Origin: RGIG8700 sp964568815
GTDB lineage: Bacteria > Bacillota > Clostridia > RGIG6154
Assembly (NCBI GenBank): GCA_964568815.1
Contig: CAZMRY010000029.1
Coordinates: 1-18,023 of the forward strand
Direction of reading: 5' to 3'
DNA length: 18,023 bases
Shown piece by piece: positions 1 to 6,518 of the stretch (its first letter is position 1; each line of letters starts with the position of its first letter). The translations under genes were made by a program, and so were the position numbers. The notes below the pieces were generated by a model. That model saw nothing but the letters and a program-made list of their open reading frames with translations, did not search any database and was not told the origin of the DNA.

Positions 1-14
1 GAATTCATATCGCT

Positions 15-58
15 GCCGAGTGTCTTTGAGGACACTCGGCATATTCACAGTTCTTTTT
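15..58 (+). terminator. Hairpin, probable terminator of the upstream gene
   Basis: A perfect 10-bp stem (GCCGAGTGTC at 15-24, GACACTCGGC at 31-40) encloses a 6-nt loop. The T-rich run only begins about 10 nt after the stem (51-58), so it is not a textbook intrinsic terminator, but it sits just before a new promoter, where one would expect the previous unit to end. Confidence 0.5.
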
Positions 59-96
59 TGTTATTTTGGTTTTTGTTGGTTTTTTCTTTGAAAGTG

Positions 97-140
97 TTGA
101 CTTTTTCTTTTTTTTGTTGTATTATATACTTGTATAACAA
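97..140 (+). promoter_or_regulatory. Promoter P1 of the microcompartment operon, with possible operator
   Basis: TTGACT at 97-102 and TATTAT at 120-125 are 17 bp apart, a good sigma-A type promoter, preceded by a long T/G-rich tract (51-90). The short inverted repeat TTGTATAACAA (130-140; arms TTGT/ACAA) lies at the likely transcription start and could be an operator, for example for the DeoR-family regulator at 14425; that link is inferred. No cobalamin riboswitch is visible in this leader, as expected for a B12-independent pathway. Confidence 0.6.
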
Positions 141-155
141 AATGGGGAGGAGTCT

Positions 156-950
156 GTGTTGGAAGATAAAATCAAGCTTGTTGTTTCTGATGTGGATTCA
201 ACTCTGTTAAGCCCCAAAGAGGAATACCTTGAAGAGAGGTTCTTTGAGATGGCTCAAAACCTTAAAAATAAAGGAATTTCCCTTGCTATTGCAAGCGGAA
301 GAACATACGAGGAATTAAAGAGTATTTTTAATAAGGCATTTGATGATATATACTTCATACCTCTTGATGGCGGTGCGGTTATTTATAAAGACGAGCTTCT
401 TTATTATCAGAAAATACCAAAGAAATACACAGAATTTACTCTTGATACAATGAAAAAAAGCAACATTTTGTTCTATGCAAAGGATTTTACATACTTTAAA
501 TGGCAAAATGATGATTACAAAGACAGTATAATTCACACTCATCACAAAAATATCAAAAGAATTGAAACTGCTGACGATATAAAAGAAGATATTTATAAGA
601 TTACATTCTATAAGGAAGAAAGCCCTTCCTTTGAAAGATATAAGTCTTATGTTAAAAACAATAATATATTTGTAAGTCAGTATGACGATAAAACCTGGTG
701 CGACTTTCACACAGTCGGAACAACAAAGGGAAGTGCAGTAGAGTTTTTAATGGAACGACTTGGCATAAAGCCAGAAAATGCGGTGGCTTTCGGTGACAAC
801 ACAAATGATGTTGATATGCTGAAAAAAGTTAAATACAGTTTTGCAATGAAACATTCGCTTCCTCAGATTAAAGGGGTGGCAAGACATATAACCGAAGATG
901 TTATAGCAGATGTGGAAAGGATGGTAGAAAATGGCACAGTATGTGATTAA
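156..950 (+). CDS. Cof-type HAD-superfamily phosphatase (HAD-IIB)
   Basis: Predicted Mg-dependent phosphatase of the Cof/HAD-IIB family, 264 aa. Motif I is DVDST (Asp12 nucleophile, Asp14 acid/base; the usual Gly is Ser15), followed by SGRT (47-50), a cap-domain region, Lys191 and the acidic GDNTND motif (213-218). The start is GTG at 156 or TTG at 159; the strong GGGGAGGAG ribosome site at 144-152 fits either, with TTG better spaced. The last 20 bases overlap the diol dehydratase gene, so the two are probably translationally coupled. The substrate cannot be read from sequence. In this context it might act on a sugar phosphate of the pathway (such as fuculose-1-phosphate overflow or dihydroxyacetone phosphate), but that is inference. 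No encapsulation helix is seen, so it is likely cytosolic. Confidence 0.85.
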   Translation: MLEDKIKLVVSDVDSTLLSPKEEYLEERFFEMAQNLKNKGISLAIASGRTYEELKSIFNKAFDDIYFIPLDGGAVIYKDELLYYQKIPKKYTEFTLDTMKKSNILFYAKDFTYFKWQNDDYKDSIIHTHHKNIKRIETADDIKEDIYKITFYKEESPSFERYKSYVKNNNIFVSQYDDKTWCDFHTVGTTKGSAVEFLMERLGIKPENAVAFGDNTNDVDMLKKVKYSFAMKHSLPQIKGVARHITEDVIADVERMVENGTVCD

Positions 951-3450
951 AGACATCGAAAAAACAGAAAGAATAACAAAATTAATAGATGCCCTTTTTG
1001 AAAAAATGCCTGAAATTGAGGCAGACAGAGCGGTTCTTCTGACAGAGTCTTACAAACAGACAGAGGGAGATCCGATAATAACAAGAAGAGCAAAGGCTTT
1101 TAAACACATTCTTGATAATATTCCTATTACAATAAGAGATAACGAGCTTATTGTAGGAAGTGCAACCAAAAAGTCAAGAGGCTGTCAGGTTTTCCCTGAA
1201 TATTCTTTTGAATGGCTTGAGGCAGAATTTGAAACTGTTGCTACAAGAAGTGCAGACCCTTTCTATATTTCAGACGAAACAAAGAAAACCTTATCAGAGG
1301 TTTACAAATACTGGAAAGGCAAAACCACATCAGAGCTTGCAACATCATATATGTCACCTGAAACCTTAACTGCAATGGAACATAACATCTTTACAGCAGG
1401 AAACTATTTCTATAACGGTGTAGGTCATGTTACAGTTGACTACGGCAAGGTTATAAAAATAGGTTTTATGGGTATTGCGGACGAGGCAAGAGCAGAACTT
1501 GCAACAGTAAAAGCCGGTGATAAGGATTGTGTAAAGAAAAAGGCGTTCTTAGAGGCAGTAATTATCAGCTGTGAAGCTGCAGCAAACTATGCAAGAAGAT
1601 ATGCAAAGCTTGCCCTTGATATGGCGGAAAAAGAAACAAACGATGCAAGAAAGCTTGAACTTTTATTAATTGCAAGCAACTGTGCTGAGGCTCCTGCAAG
1701 AGGTGCAAAAAACTTCTACGAGGCTTGTCAGGTGTTCTGGTTTGTTCAATTGCTTATTCAGACCGAATCAAGCGGACACTCAATCTCACCAGGAAGATTT
1801 GACCAGTATATGTACCCTTGGTTTGAAAAGGATATCAAAAACAATGTAATTACATATGAATTTGCACAGGAAATTATAGATTGTATCTGGGTTAAGTTAA
1901 ACGATTTTACAAAAGTAAGAGATGCGGCATCGGCAGAGGGCTTTGCAGGCTACAGCTTATTTCAGAATCTTATTGCAGGGGGACAGACTCCTGATGGCAG
2001 AGATGCAACAAACGATTTGTCATTTATGACAATTCAGGCAACAATGCATGTTCTTCTTCCGCAGCCATCATTCTCAGTAAGAGTATGGAGCAAAACTCCT
2101 CACGATTTCCTTATGAAAGCGGCAGAGCTTACAAGAACAGGTGTCGGACTTCCTGCTTATTACAATGACGAGGTTATTATACCTGCACTTGTTAACAGAG
2201 GTTTAACTCTTGAAGATGCAAGAGATTACAATATCATCGGTTGTGTTGAGCCACAGAAATCAGGCAAAACAGAGGGCTGGCATGATGCGGCATTCTTCAA
2301 TATGTGCAGACCAATTGAGCTTGTTTTCTCAAATGGTATGGATAACGGAAAGCTTGTTGGCGTAAAGACAGGCGAAATTGAAGAGCTTGACACCTTTGAA
2401 AAATTCTACGATGCTTATAAAGCACAGATGAATTATGCAATCGAGCTTTTGGTTAATGCAGACAATGCCATTGACTATGCTCACGCAGAAAGATGTCCTC
2501 TTCCTTTCCTTTCGGGTATGGTTGATGACTGTATAAAGAGAGGTAAGTCGGTTCAGGAGGGTGGAGCAGTTTACAACTTCACAGGACCTCAGGGCTTTGG
2601 AATTGCCAATATGGCAGACTCACTTTATGCAATAAAAACACTTGTATATGAAGAAAAGAAATTCACATTAAAAGAGCTTAAAGAAGCACTCCTGCATAAC
2701 TATGGCTACGACAACAACGGCACAGACAGAGCAATCGCAGGAAAAGTTATCGGTGAGCTTAAGAAACAGGGAATAGCTGTTGAAGAAAAAAAGGTTGTGG
2801 AAATCGTTGAGCAGATAAGAGAACACGGTGACCCTGCAACTGAAAGATACAGAGAAATAAGAAAATTAATAGACAAAGTACCAAAGTTTGGTAACGATAT
2901 TCCTGAGGTTGATGCTTTTGCAAGAGATGTTGCATATACATACACAAAGCCTCTTGAAAGCTACGAAAACCCAAGAGGCGGTATGTATCAGGCAGGACTT
3001 TATCCTGTATCTGCAAATGTACCTCTTGGTGCACAGACAGGTGCAACTCCTGACGGAAGACTTGCATTCACTCCTGTTGCAGACGGTGTATCTCCGTCAG
3101 CAGGTAAGGATTTAAGCGGTCCTACAGCAGCGGCAAATTCTGTTGCAAAGCTTGACCACTACATCGCATCAAACGGAACACTCTTTAATATGAAGTTCCA
3201 CCCATCAGCACTTAAGGGAAGATCGGGACTTGAAGCTTTTTGCAGTTTAGTAAGAGGCTATTTCGATCAGAAAGGCAGTCATGTTCAGTTTAATGTAGTA
3301 AGCCGAGAAACATTAAGAGATGCTCAGGCACATCCTGAAAAGTATAAAAACCTTGTAGTAAGAGTTGCAGGCTACAGTGCACTCTTTACAACCCTTTCAA
3401 GGTCTCTCCAGGATGATATTATCAACAGAACGGAGCAGGCGGGATTTTAA
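931..3450 (+). CDS. B12-independent glycyl radical diol dehydratase (1,2-propanediol/glycerol type)
   Basis: Signature enzyme of the compartment, 839 aa. It removes water from 1,2-propanediol to give propionaldehyde by glycyl/thiyl radical chemistry. The thiyl-site motif is GCVEP with Cys438 and Glu440; His166 (GVGHVTVDYG), His283 and Asp452 (GWHDA) match the substrate-site residues of Clostridium butyricum glycerol dehydratase (remembered as His164, His281, Cys433, Glu435, Asp447) with a steady offset. The radical site is RVAGYSA, Gly814, 25 residues from the C-terminus. Compared with my recollection of the butyricum enzyme (about 787 aa) there is an insertion of roughly 45-55 residues near 591-645. 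The N-terminus has no extra targeting tail. ATG 931 overlaps the HAD gene and has GAAAGG upstream; the stop shares one base with the activase start (TAATG). Propanediol is preferred over glycerol because of the aldolase, PduP and PduL neighbours. Confidence 0.95.
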   Translation: MAQYVIKDIEKTERITKLIDALFEKMPEIEADRAVLLTESYKQTEGDPIITRRAKAFKHILDNIPITIRDNELIVGSATKKSRGCQVFPEYSFEWLEAEFETVATRSADPFYISDETKKTLSEVYKYWKGKTTSELATSYMSPETLTAMEHNIFTAGNYFYNGVGHVTVDYGKVIKIGFMGIADEARAELATVKAGDKDCVKKKAFLEAVIISCEAAANYARRYAKLALDMAEKETNDARKLELLLIASNCAEAPARGAKNFYEACQVFWFVQLLIQTESSGHSISPGRFDQYMYPWFEKDIKNNVITYEFAQEIIDCIWVKLNDFTKVRDAASAEGFAGYSLFQNLIAGGQTPDGRDATNDLSFMTIQATMHVLLPQPSFSVRVWSKTPHDFLMKAAELTRTGVGLPAYYNDEVIIPALVNRGLTLEDARDYNIIGCVEPQKSGKTEGWHDAAFFNMCRPIELVFSNGMDNGKLVGVKTGEIEELDTFEKFYDAYKAQMNYAIELLVNADNAIDYAHAERCPLPFLSGMVDDCIKRGKSVQEGGAVYNFTGPQGFGIANMADSLYAIKTLVYEEKKFTLKELKEALLHNYGYDNNGTDRAIAGKVIGELKKQGIAVEEKKVVEIVEQIREHGDPATERYREIRKLIDKVPKFGNDIPEVDAFARDVAYTYTKPLESYENPRGGMYQAGLYPVSANVPLGAQTGATPDGRLAFTPVADGVSPSAGKDLSGPTAAANSVAKLDHYIASNGTLFNMKFHPSALKGRSGLEAFCSLVRGYFDQKGSHVQFNVVSRETLRDAQAHPEKYKNLVVRVAGYSALFTTLSRSLQDDIINRTEQAGF

Positions 3451-4232
3451 TGGAAAAATATTTGAAAACAAAGGGCAGAATTTTCAACATACAGAAATTC
3501 TCCATTCATGACGGCCCTGGTATAAGAACAATAGTGTTTTTTAAGGGCTGTAAATTAAGATGCAAATGGTGTTGTAATCCCGAATCGCAGAATTTTGAAA
3601 TTCAGCAGATGAGAGAGGGTAACAAAACAAAAACCGTAGGCAGAGATGTTACAGTTGAGGAAATCGTTAATGATGTTTTAAAGGATATGCCGTACTATCG
3701 TCGTTCAGGTGGTGGCATAACCTTATCAGGCGGAGAATTCCTGTGCCAGATAGATTTTGCAGAAGCACTTTTAAGAGTGTGTAAGGAAAGCGGTATAACC
3801 ACAGCGGTTGAAACCACAGCTCTTGCCTCATACCAGGAGCTTGAAAGGGTAATTCCTTTTATTGACACATTCTTAACAGATATAAAGCATATGGACCCTG
3901 TGAAACACAGACAGTACACAGGGGTTGATAACACTTTAATTCTTGAAAATATTGCAAAGCTTGCAAGGGATGCAAAGGAGCTTATAGTAAGAGTTCCTAC
4001 AGTTCCGGGAGTAAATGCAAATGAAAAGGATATAGAGGACATAGCAAAATATGCCGCAAAAATCGGAGCAAAGGAACTTCATCTTCTTCCATATCACAGA
4101 CTTGGTCAGGATAAATATGAAGGACTTGGCAGAGATTACACCTTAAAGGATATACTGCCACCTGATGAAGCGGATATGGAAAAGCTTGTAAAGGCAGCAC
4201 AAAGACATATAAATTGTCAGATAGGAGGTTAA
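3450..4232 (+). CDS. Glycyl radical enzyme activating enzyme (radical SAM), short form
   Basis: Installs the glycyl radical on the dehydratase encoded just upstream, using S-adenosylmethionine and a [4Fe-4S] cluster. The family opening FNIQKFSIHDGPGIRT (12-27) is followed by the radical-SAM triad C34-x3-C38-x2-C41, with an extra Cys42. The SAM-contact motif reads LSGGEFLCQ (92-100), with Phe where most relatives have Pro. At 260 aa it lacks the two-cluster ferredoxin-like insert (CxxCxxCxxxCP repeats) that usually follows the first motif in activases of glycerol dehydratase, choline lyase or benzylsuccinate synthase; only about 25 non-cysteine residues lie there, as in pyruvate formate-lyase activase. 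The stop-start overlap TAATG with the dehydratase indicates tight coupling. Confidence 0.93.
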   Translation: MEKYLKTKGRIFNIQKFSIHDGPGIRTIVFFKGCKLRCKWCCNPESQNFEIQQMREGNKTKTVGRDVTVEEIVNDVLKDMPYYRRSGGGITLSGGEFLCQIDFAEALLRVCKESGITTAVETTALASYQELERVIPFIDTFLTDIKHMDPVKHRQYTGVDNTLILENIAKLARDAKELIVRVPTVPGVNANEKDIEDIAKYAAKIGAKELHLLPYHRLGQDKYEGLGRDYTLKDILPPDEADMEKLVKAAQRHINCQIGG

Positions 4233-4233
4233 A

Positions 4234-4593
4234 ATGGAATATCAGGATAAAATGAGAATTATACAGGAGCTTGTTCCGGGTAAACAGATTACACTTGCAC
4301 ACATAATAGCAAACCCTGACGAAATCCTGTATAAAAAGCTTGGACTTGACCCAACGGTTGACTACAGCAAATCTGCAATTGGCATTGTAACAATGTCACC
4401 TGCAGAAACTGCAATCATTGCAGGAGATATTGCAATAAAAACCTCGGGGGCAGACCTTGGATTTGTGGACCGTTTCAGCGGAACACTTATTATAACAGGC
4501 ACAGTTTCAGAGGTTGAAGCCTCCTTAAAGGCTCTTACCGAGTACTGTGAACAAAAGCTTGGCTTTAATGTGTGCCAGATAACAAGAACATGA
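4234..4593 (+). CDS. pduU: Circularly permuted BMC-H shell protein, PduU/EutS family
   Basis: Hexameric shell protein of the permuted BMC class, 119 aa, close to the usual length of PduU/EutS. The N-terminal segment IQELVPGKQITLAHIIANP (10-28) is the hallmark strand region that forms the beta-barrel cap over the pore in this family; the rest (about 44-112) is the permuted BMC fold, with SAIGIVTMSPAETAIIAGD. A strong AGGAGG (4223-4228) lies within the end of the activase gene, one base separates the genes, and the stop overlaps the next start as ATGA. PduU-type hexamers are minor shell parts, usually encoded beside a PduV/EutP GTPase, as here. Confidence 0.93.
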   Translation: MEYQDKMRIIQELVPGKQITLAHIIANPDEILYKKLGLDPTVDYSKSAIGIVTMSPAETAIIAGDIAIKTSGADLGFVDRFSGTLIITGTVSEVEASLKALTEYCEQKLGFNVCQITRT

Positions 4594-5015
4594 GAAAAAT
4601 AATGTTAACAGGCAGAAGTGAATGTGGTAAAACCACATTGACTCAGGCACTTAAAGGCAACAAAATTACATATCAGAAAACTCAGGATGTTAATCACGGA
4701 GAATTTTTGATAGATACTCCGGGTGAATACATACAGGAAAGACATTTAGGAGCGGCAGTTGCACTTTATGCCTATGAGGCAGATGTTGTTGGACTTCTTT
4801 TGTCTGCAACAGAGCCATACACCCTCTACGGGCCTTGTATTACAAGTATGTGTAACCGTGAGGTTATAGGAATTGTAACAAAGATAAACGACGAGGGAGC
4901 AAACAGAGAAAGAGCAGAAGGCTGGCTCAGGCTTGCAGGCTGTGAAAAGATTTTCTTTGTTGATTCGGTGACAGGAGAGGGAATAGATACCCTGCTTGAA
5001 TACCTGAAACAGTAA
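4590..5015 (+). CDS. pduV: PduV/EutP-like small GTPase
   Basis: P-loop GTPase-like protein of 141 aa. The Walker A motif is GRSECGKTT near the N-terminus (8-16), followed by a DTPGE switch motif, and TKIND in place of NKxD. ATG 4590 is chosen over the in-frame GTG at 4572 because it gives the family N-terminus (MRKIMLTG) and an ATGA overlap with the PduU-like gene; there is no clear ribosome site of its own, so expression probably depends on coupling. In Salmonella, PduV is reported to bind PduU at the shell surface and to influence compartment movement or positioning; the adjacency here supports the same pairing. This gene ends the first block before the internal promoter. Confidence 0.88.
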   Translation: MRKIMLTGRSECGKTTLTQALKGNKITYQKTQDVNHGEFLIDTPGEYIQERHLGAAVALYAYEADVVGLLLSATEPYTLYGPCITSMCNREVIGIVTKINDEGANRERAEGWLRLAGCEKIFFVDSVTGEGIDTLLEYLKQ

Positions 5016-5062
5016 AACAAAGAAAAAAACAACAAAAACAAAGAAAAAACAACAAAAAACCA
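5016..5062. repeat. A/C-rich low-complexity direct repeat upstream of P2
   Basis: The unit ACAAAGAAAAAAACAACAAA occurs about twice in tandem, immediately upstream of the -35 element of P2. The A-tracts could act as an UP element for RNA polymerase. The complement resembles the T/G-rich tract upstream of P1 (51-90), in opposite orientation relative to the promoter; this may be only low complexity. Confidence 0.5.
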
Positions 5063-5091
5063 TTGACAAACAGGTAAAACTACAGTATAAT
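5063..5091 (+). promoter_or_regulatory. Internal promoter P2 (consensus sigma-A)
   Basis: Exact TTGACA (5063-5068), 17-bp spacer and exact TATAAT (5086-5091), 55 bp before the aldolase start. This is the best promoter in the window and lies in the only long gap between the dehydratase block and the shell/cargo block, so these blocks can be transcribed separately. Confidence 0.85.
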
Positions 5092-5145
5092 TAAACTGAA
5101 ATAAAAAGAAAAACAAAAAATTTACATAAAAAAGGAGAAATAATT

Positions 5146-5955
5146 ATGGTATCTGAATTTGAAATCAAAAAACAAATTTGCGAAATCGGTAAAAGAATTT
5201 ACGACAGAGGTATGGTTGCTGCAAATGACGGTAACATCTCAGTTAAGCTTAATGACAACGAATTTTTATGCACACCTACAGGCGTAAGCAAAGGCTTTAT
5301 GACACCTGAATACATCTGTAAGGTTGACGCAAAGGGTAATGTTATCCAGGCAAACGGAAACTTCAAGCCATCATCAGAAATCAAAATGCATATGAGAGTA
5401 TATGCTGAAAGACCTGATGTTCAGTCTGTTGTTCATGCTCACCCTGTTTATGCAACAAGCTTTGCAATTGCAGGTATTCCGCTCACACAGCCTATTATGC
5501 CTGAAGCAGTTATTGCACTTGGTTGCGTTCCTATTGCTGAGTACGGCACACCTTCAACAGAAGAAATTCCTGATGCAGTTTCAAAGTATCTGCAGCACTT
5601 TGATGCAGTTCTTCTTGAAAACCACGGTGCTCTTGCATATTCAAATTCACTTCTTGCTGCATACCACAAGATGGAATCACTTGAATTCTATGCACAGCTC
5701 TTATTCCAGGCAAGACTTCTTGGCGGTCCAAAGGAACTTTCTCAGTCACAGGTTAAGAGACTTTATGAAATAAGAAAACAGTTTGGTATGACAGGTAAAC
5801 ATCCTGCAGATGTTTGTGCAAACAAAGGTACATTAAACTGCCATAGCTGTGGTTCAGGACTTAATCCTGCAGTAACAGGCGGTTGCGGTGGTTCAGTAGA
5901 TGCTGATTTAGTAGCTCAGATTACTAAAAAGGTTATGGAATCACTCAATAAATAA
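5146..5955 (+). CDS. fucA: Class II sugar-phosphate aldolase (L-fuculose-/rhamnulose-phosphate aldolase) with C-terminal encapsulation tail
   Basis: Zinc-dependent aldolase of the AraD/FucA family that splits a deoxyketose 1-phosphate into dihydroxyacetone phosphate and lactaldehyde. The zinc site is seen as HAHP (His97, His99) and ENHG (His160); the catalytic acid is Glu78 in SSEIKMH, and the phosphate-binding region includes PTGVSKG (44-50). The protein has 269 aa against about 215 for E. coli FucA. The extra C-terminus holds a cysteine-containing linker (Cys224, 232, 235, 247) and ends in an amphipathic helix, DADLVAQITKKVMESLNK (252-269), of encapsulation-peptide type, so lactaldehyde would be made in the compartment. 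ATG 5146 has AAGGAG at 5132-5137. Fuculose-1-phosphate, rhamnulose-1-phosphate and 5-deoxyribulose-1-phosphate cannot be told apart from sequence. Confidence 0.9.
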   Translation: MVSEFEIKKQICEIGKRIYDRGMVAANDGNISVKLNDNEFLCTPTGVSKGFMTPEYICKVDAKGNVIQANGNFKPSSEIKMHMRVYAERPDVQSVVHAHPVYATSFAIAGIPLTQPIMPEAVIALGCVPIAEYGTPSTEEIPDAVSKYLQHFDAVLLENHGALAYSNSLLAAYHKMESLEFYAQLLFQARLLGGPKELSQSQVKRLYEIRKQFGMTGKHPADVCANKGTLNCHSCGSGLNPAVTGGCGGSVDADLVAQITKKVMESLNK

Positions 5956-5969
5956 TATTACATATGTAG

Positions 5970-5991
5970 GGGACGATGCCCACATCGTCCC
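5970..5991 (+). repeat. Small palindromic repeat (REP-like hairpin)
   Basis: GGGACGATG (5970-5978) and CATCGTCCC (5983-5991) form a perfect 9-bp stem with a CCCA loop, flanked by GTAGG and GCAAATA. The layout (TAGGGG, palindrome, CCCGC) resembles short palindromic repeats scattered in clostridial genomes. It lies between the aldolase stop and the next ribosome site, with no T-run, so it may stabilise or process mRNA rather than terminate. Confidence 0.6.
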
Positions 5992-6020
5992 GCAAATATA
6001 CATTTAAGGAGAGAGGACTT

Positions 6021-6518
6021 ATGAACGGTAATATTTCAGAAATAGTTGAAAACGTCGTTAAAAATGTTCTTGACCTTCAGAAAATTGATAATATCACTCT
6101 TGAGATTGCAAAGGTTCTTGCAAATGTTGTAGAGGCAAAGGCAAAAGAAATAGGAGTAAATGCAGTTGTTGCAGTTTCAAACAATGCTGCAAGACCTGTA
6201 CTTGTTGAATGTATGGATAACTCATACATCGCAAGCTACGATGTGGCTCTTAACAAGGCGTACACAGTGGTTGCTCTTAAAATGCCAACAAAAGAGCTCA
6301 AGAAGCTTTGTCAGCCGGGCGGACCTCTGTACGGAATTGAAAATACCAATAACGGACAGATAGTTATATTCGGCGGCGGCGACCCTCTTGAAATAGACGG
6401 CAGAATTATCGGCGGTCTTGGAGTAAGCGGAGGCTCGGAGGAGCAGGATACTCTGCTTTCTGCATACGGTGCAGAGGTATTCAAAGAAATAATCAAACAG
6501 AAAGGAAGGACAGCTTAA
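6021..6518 (+). CDS. GlcG/HbpS-like (PduO C-terminal domain, DUF336) protein with encapsulation peptide
   Basis: 165 aa. The body is a GlcG/PduO-C type domain: VVDxxG-like core replaced by VVAVSNNAARPVLVECMD, then ALNKAYTVVALKMPT, LYGIENTNNGQIVIFGGGDPL and the glycine-rich IIGGLGVSGGSEEQD. The isolated domain in PduO and HbpS binds heme. Residues about 4-20 (ISEIVENVVKNVLDLQ) form an amphipathic helix like those on other cargo here, so a lumenal position is likely. ATG 6021 with AAGGAG at 6006-6011 is preferred over an upstream in-frame ATG at 5976 that lies within the palindrome and has no ribosome site. The stop overlaps the alcohol dehydrogenase start (TAATG). No ATP:cobalamin adenosyltransferase domain is present, consistent with a B12-free pathway; its exact role is unknown. 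Confidence 0.82.
   Translation: MNGNISEIVENVVKNVLDLQKIDNITLEIAKVLANVVEAKAKEIGVNAVVAVSNNAARPVLVECMDNSYIASYDVALNKAYTVVALKMPTKELKKLCQPGGPLYGIENTNNGQIVIFGGGDPLEIDGRIIGGLGVSGGSEEQDTLLSAYGAEVFKEIIKQKGRTA

Noticed and set aside
1..155. Search for a cobalamin riboswitch expected before B12-dependent pdu operons
   Set aside because: No B12-box-like sequence or suitable leader length seen; the dehydratase is a glycyl radical enzyme.
5402..5773. 123-aa ORF in another frame of the aldolase gene
   Set aside because: Shadow frame: Leu/Gln/His-rich composition, no ribosome site, and the overlapping frame has clear aldolase motifs.
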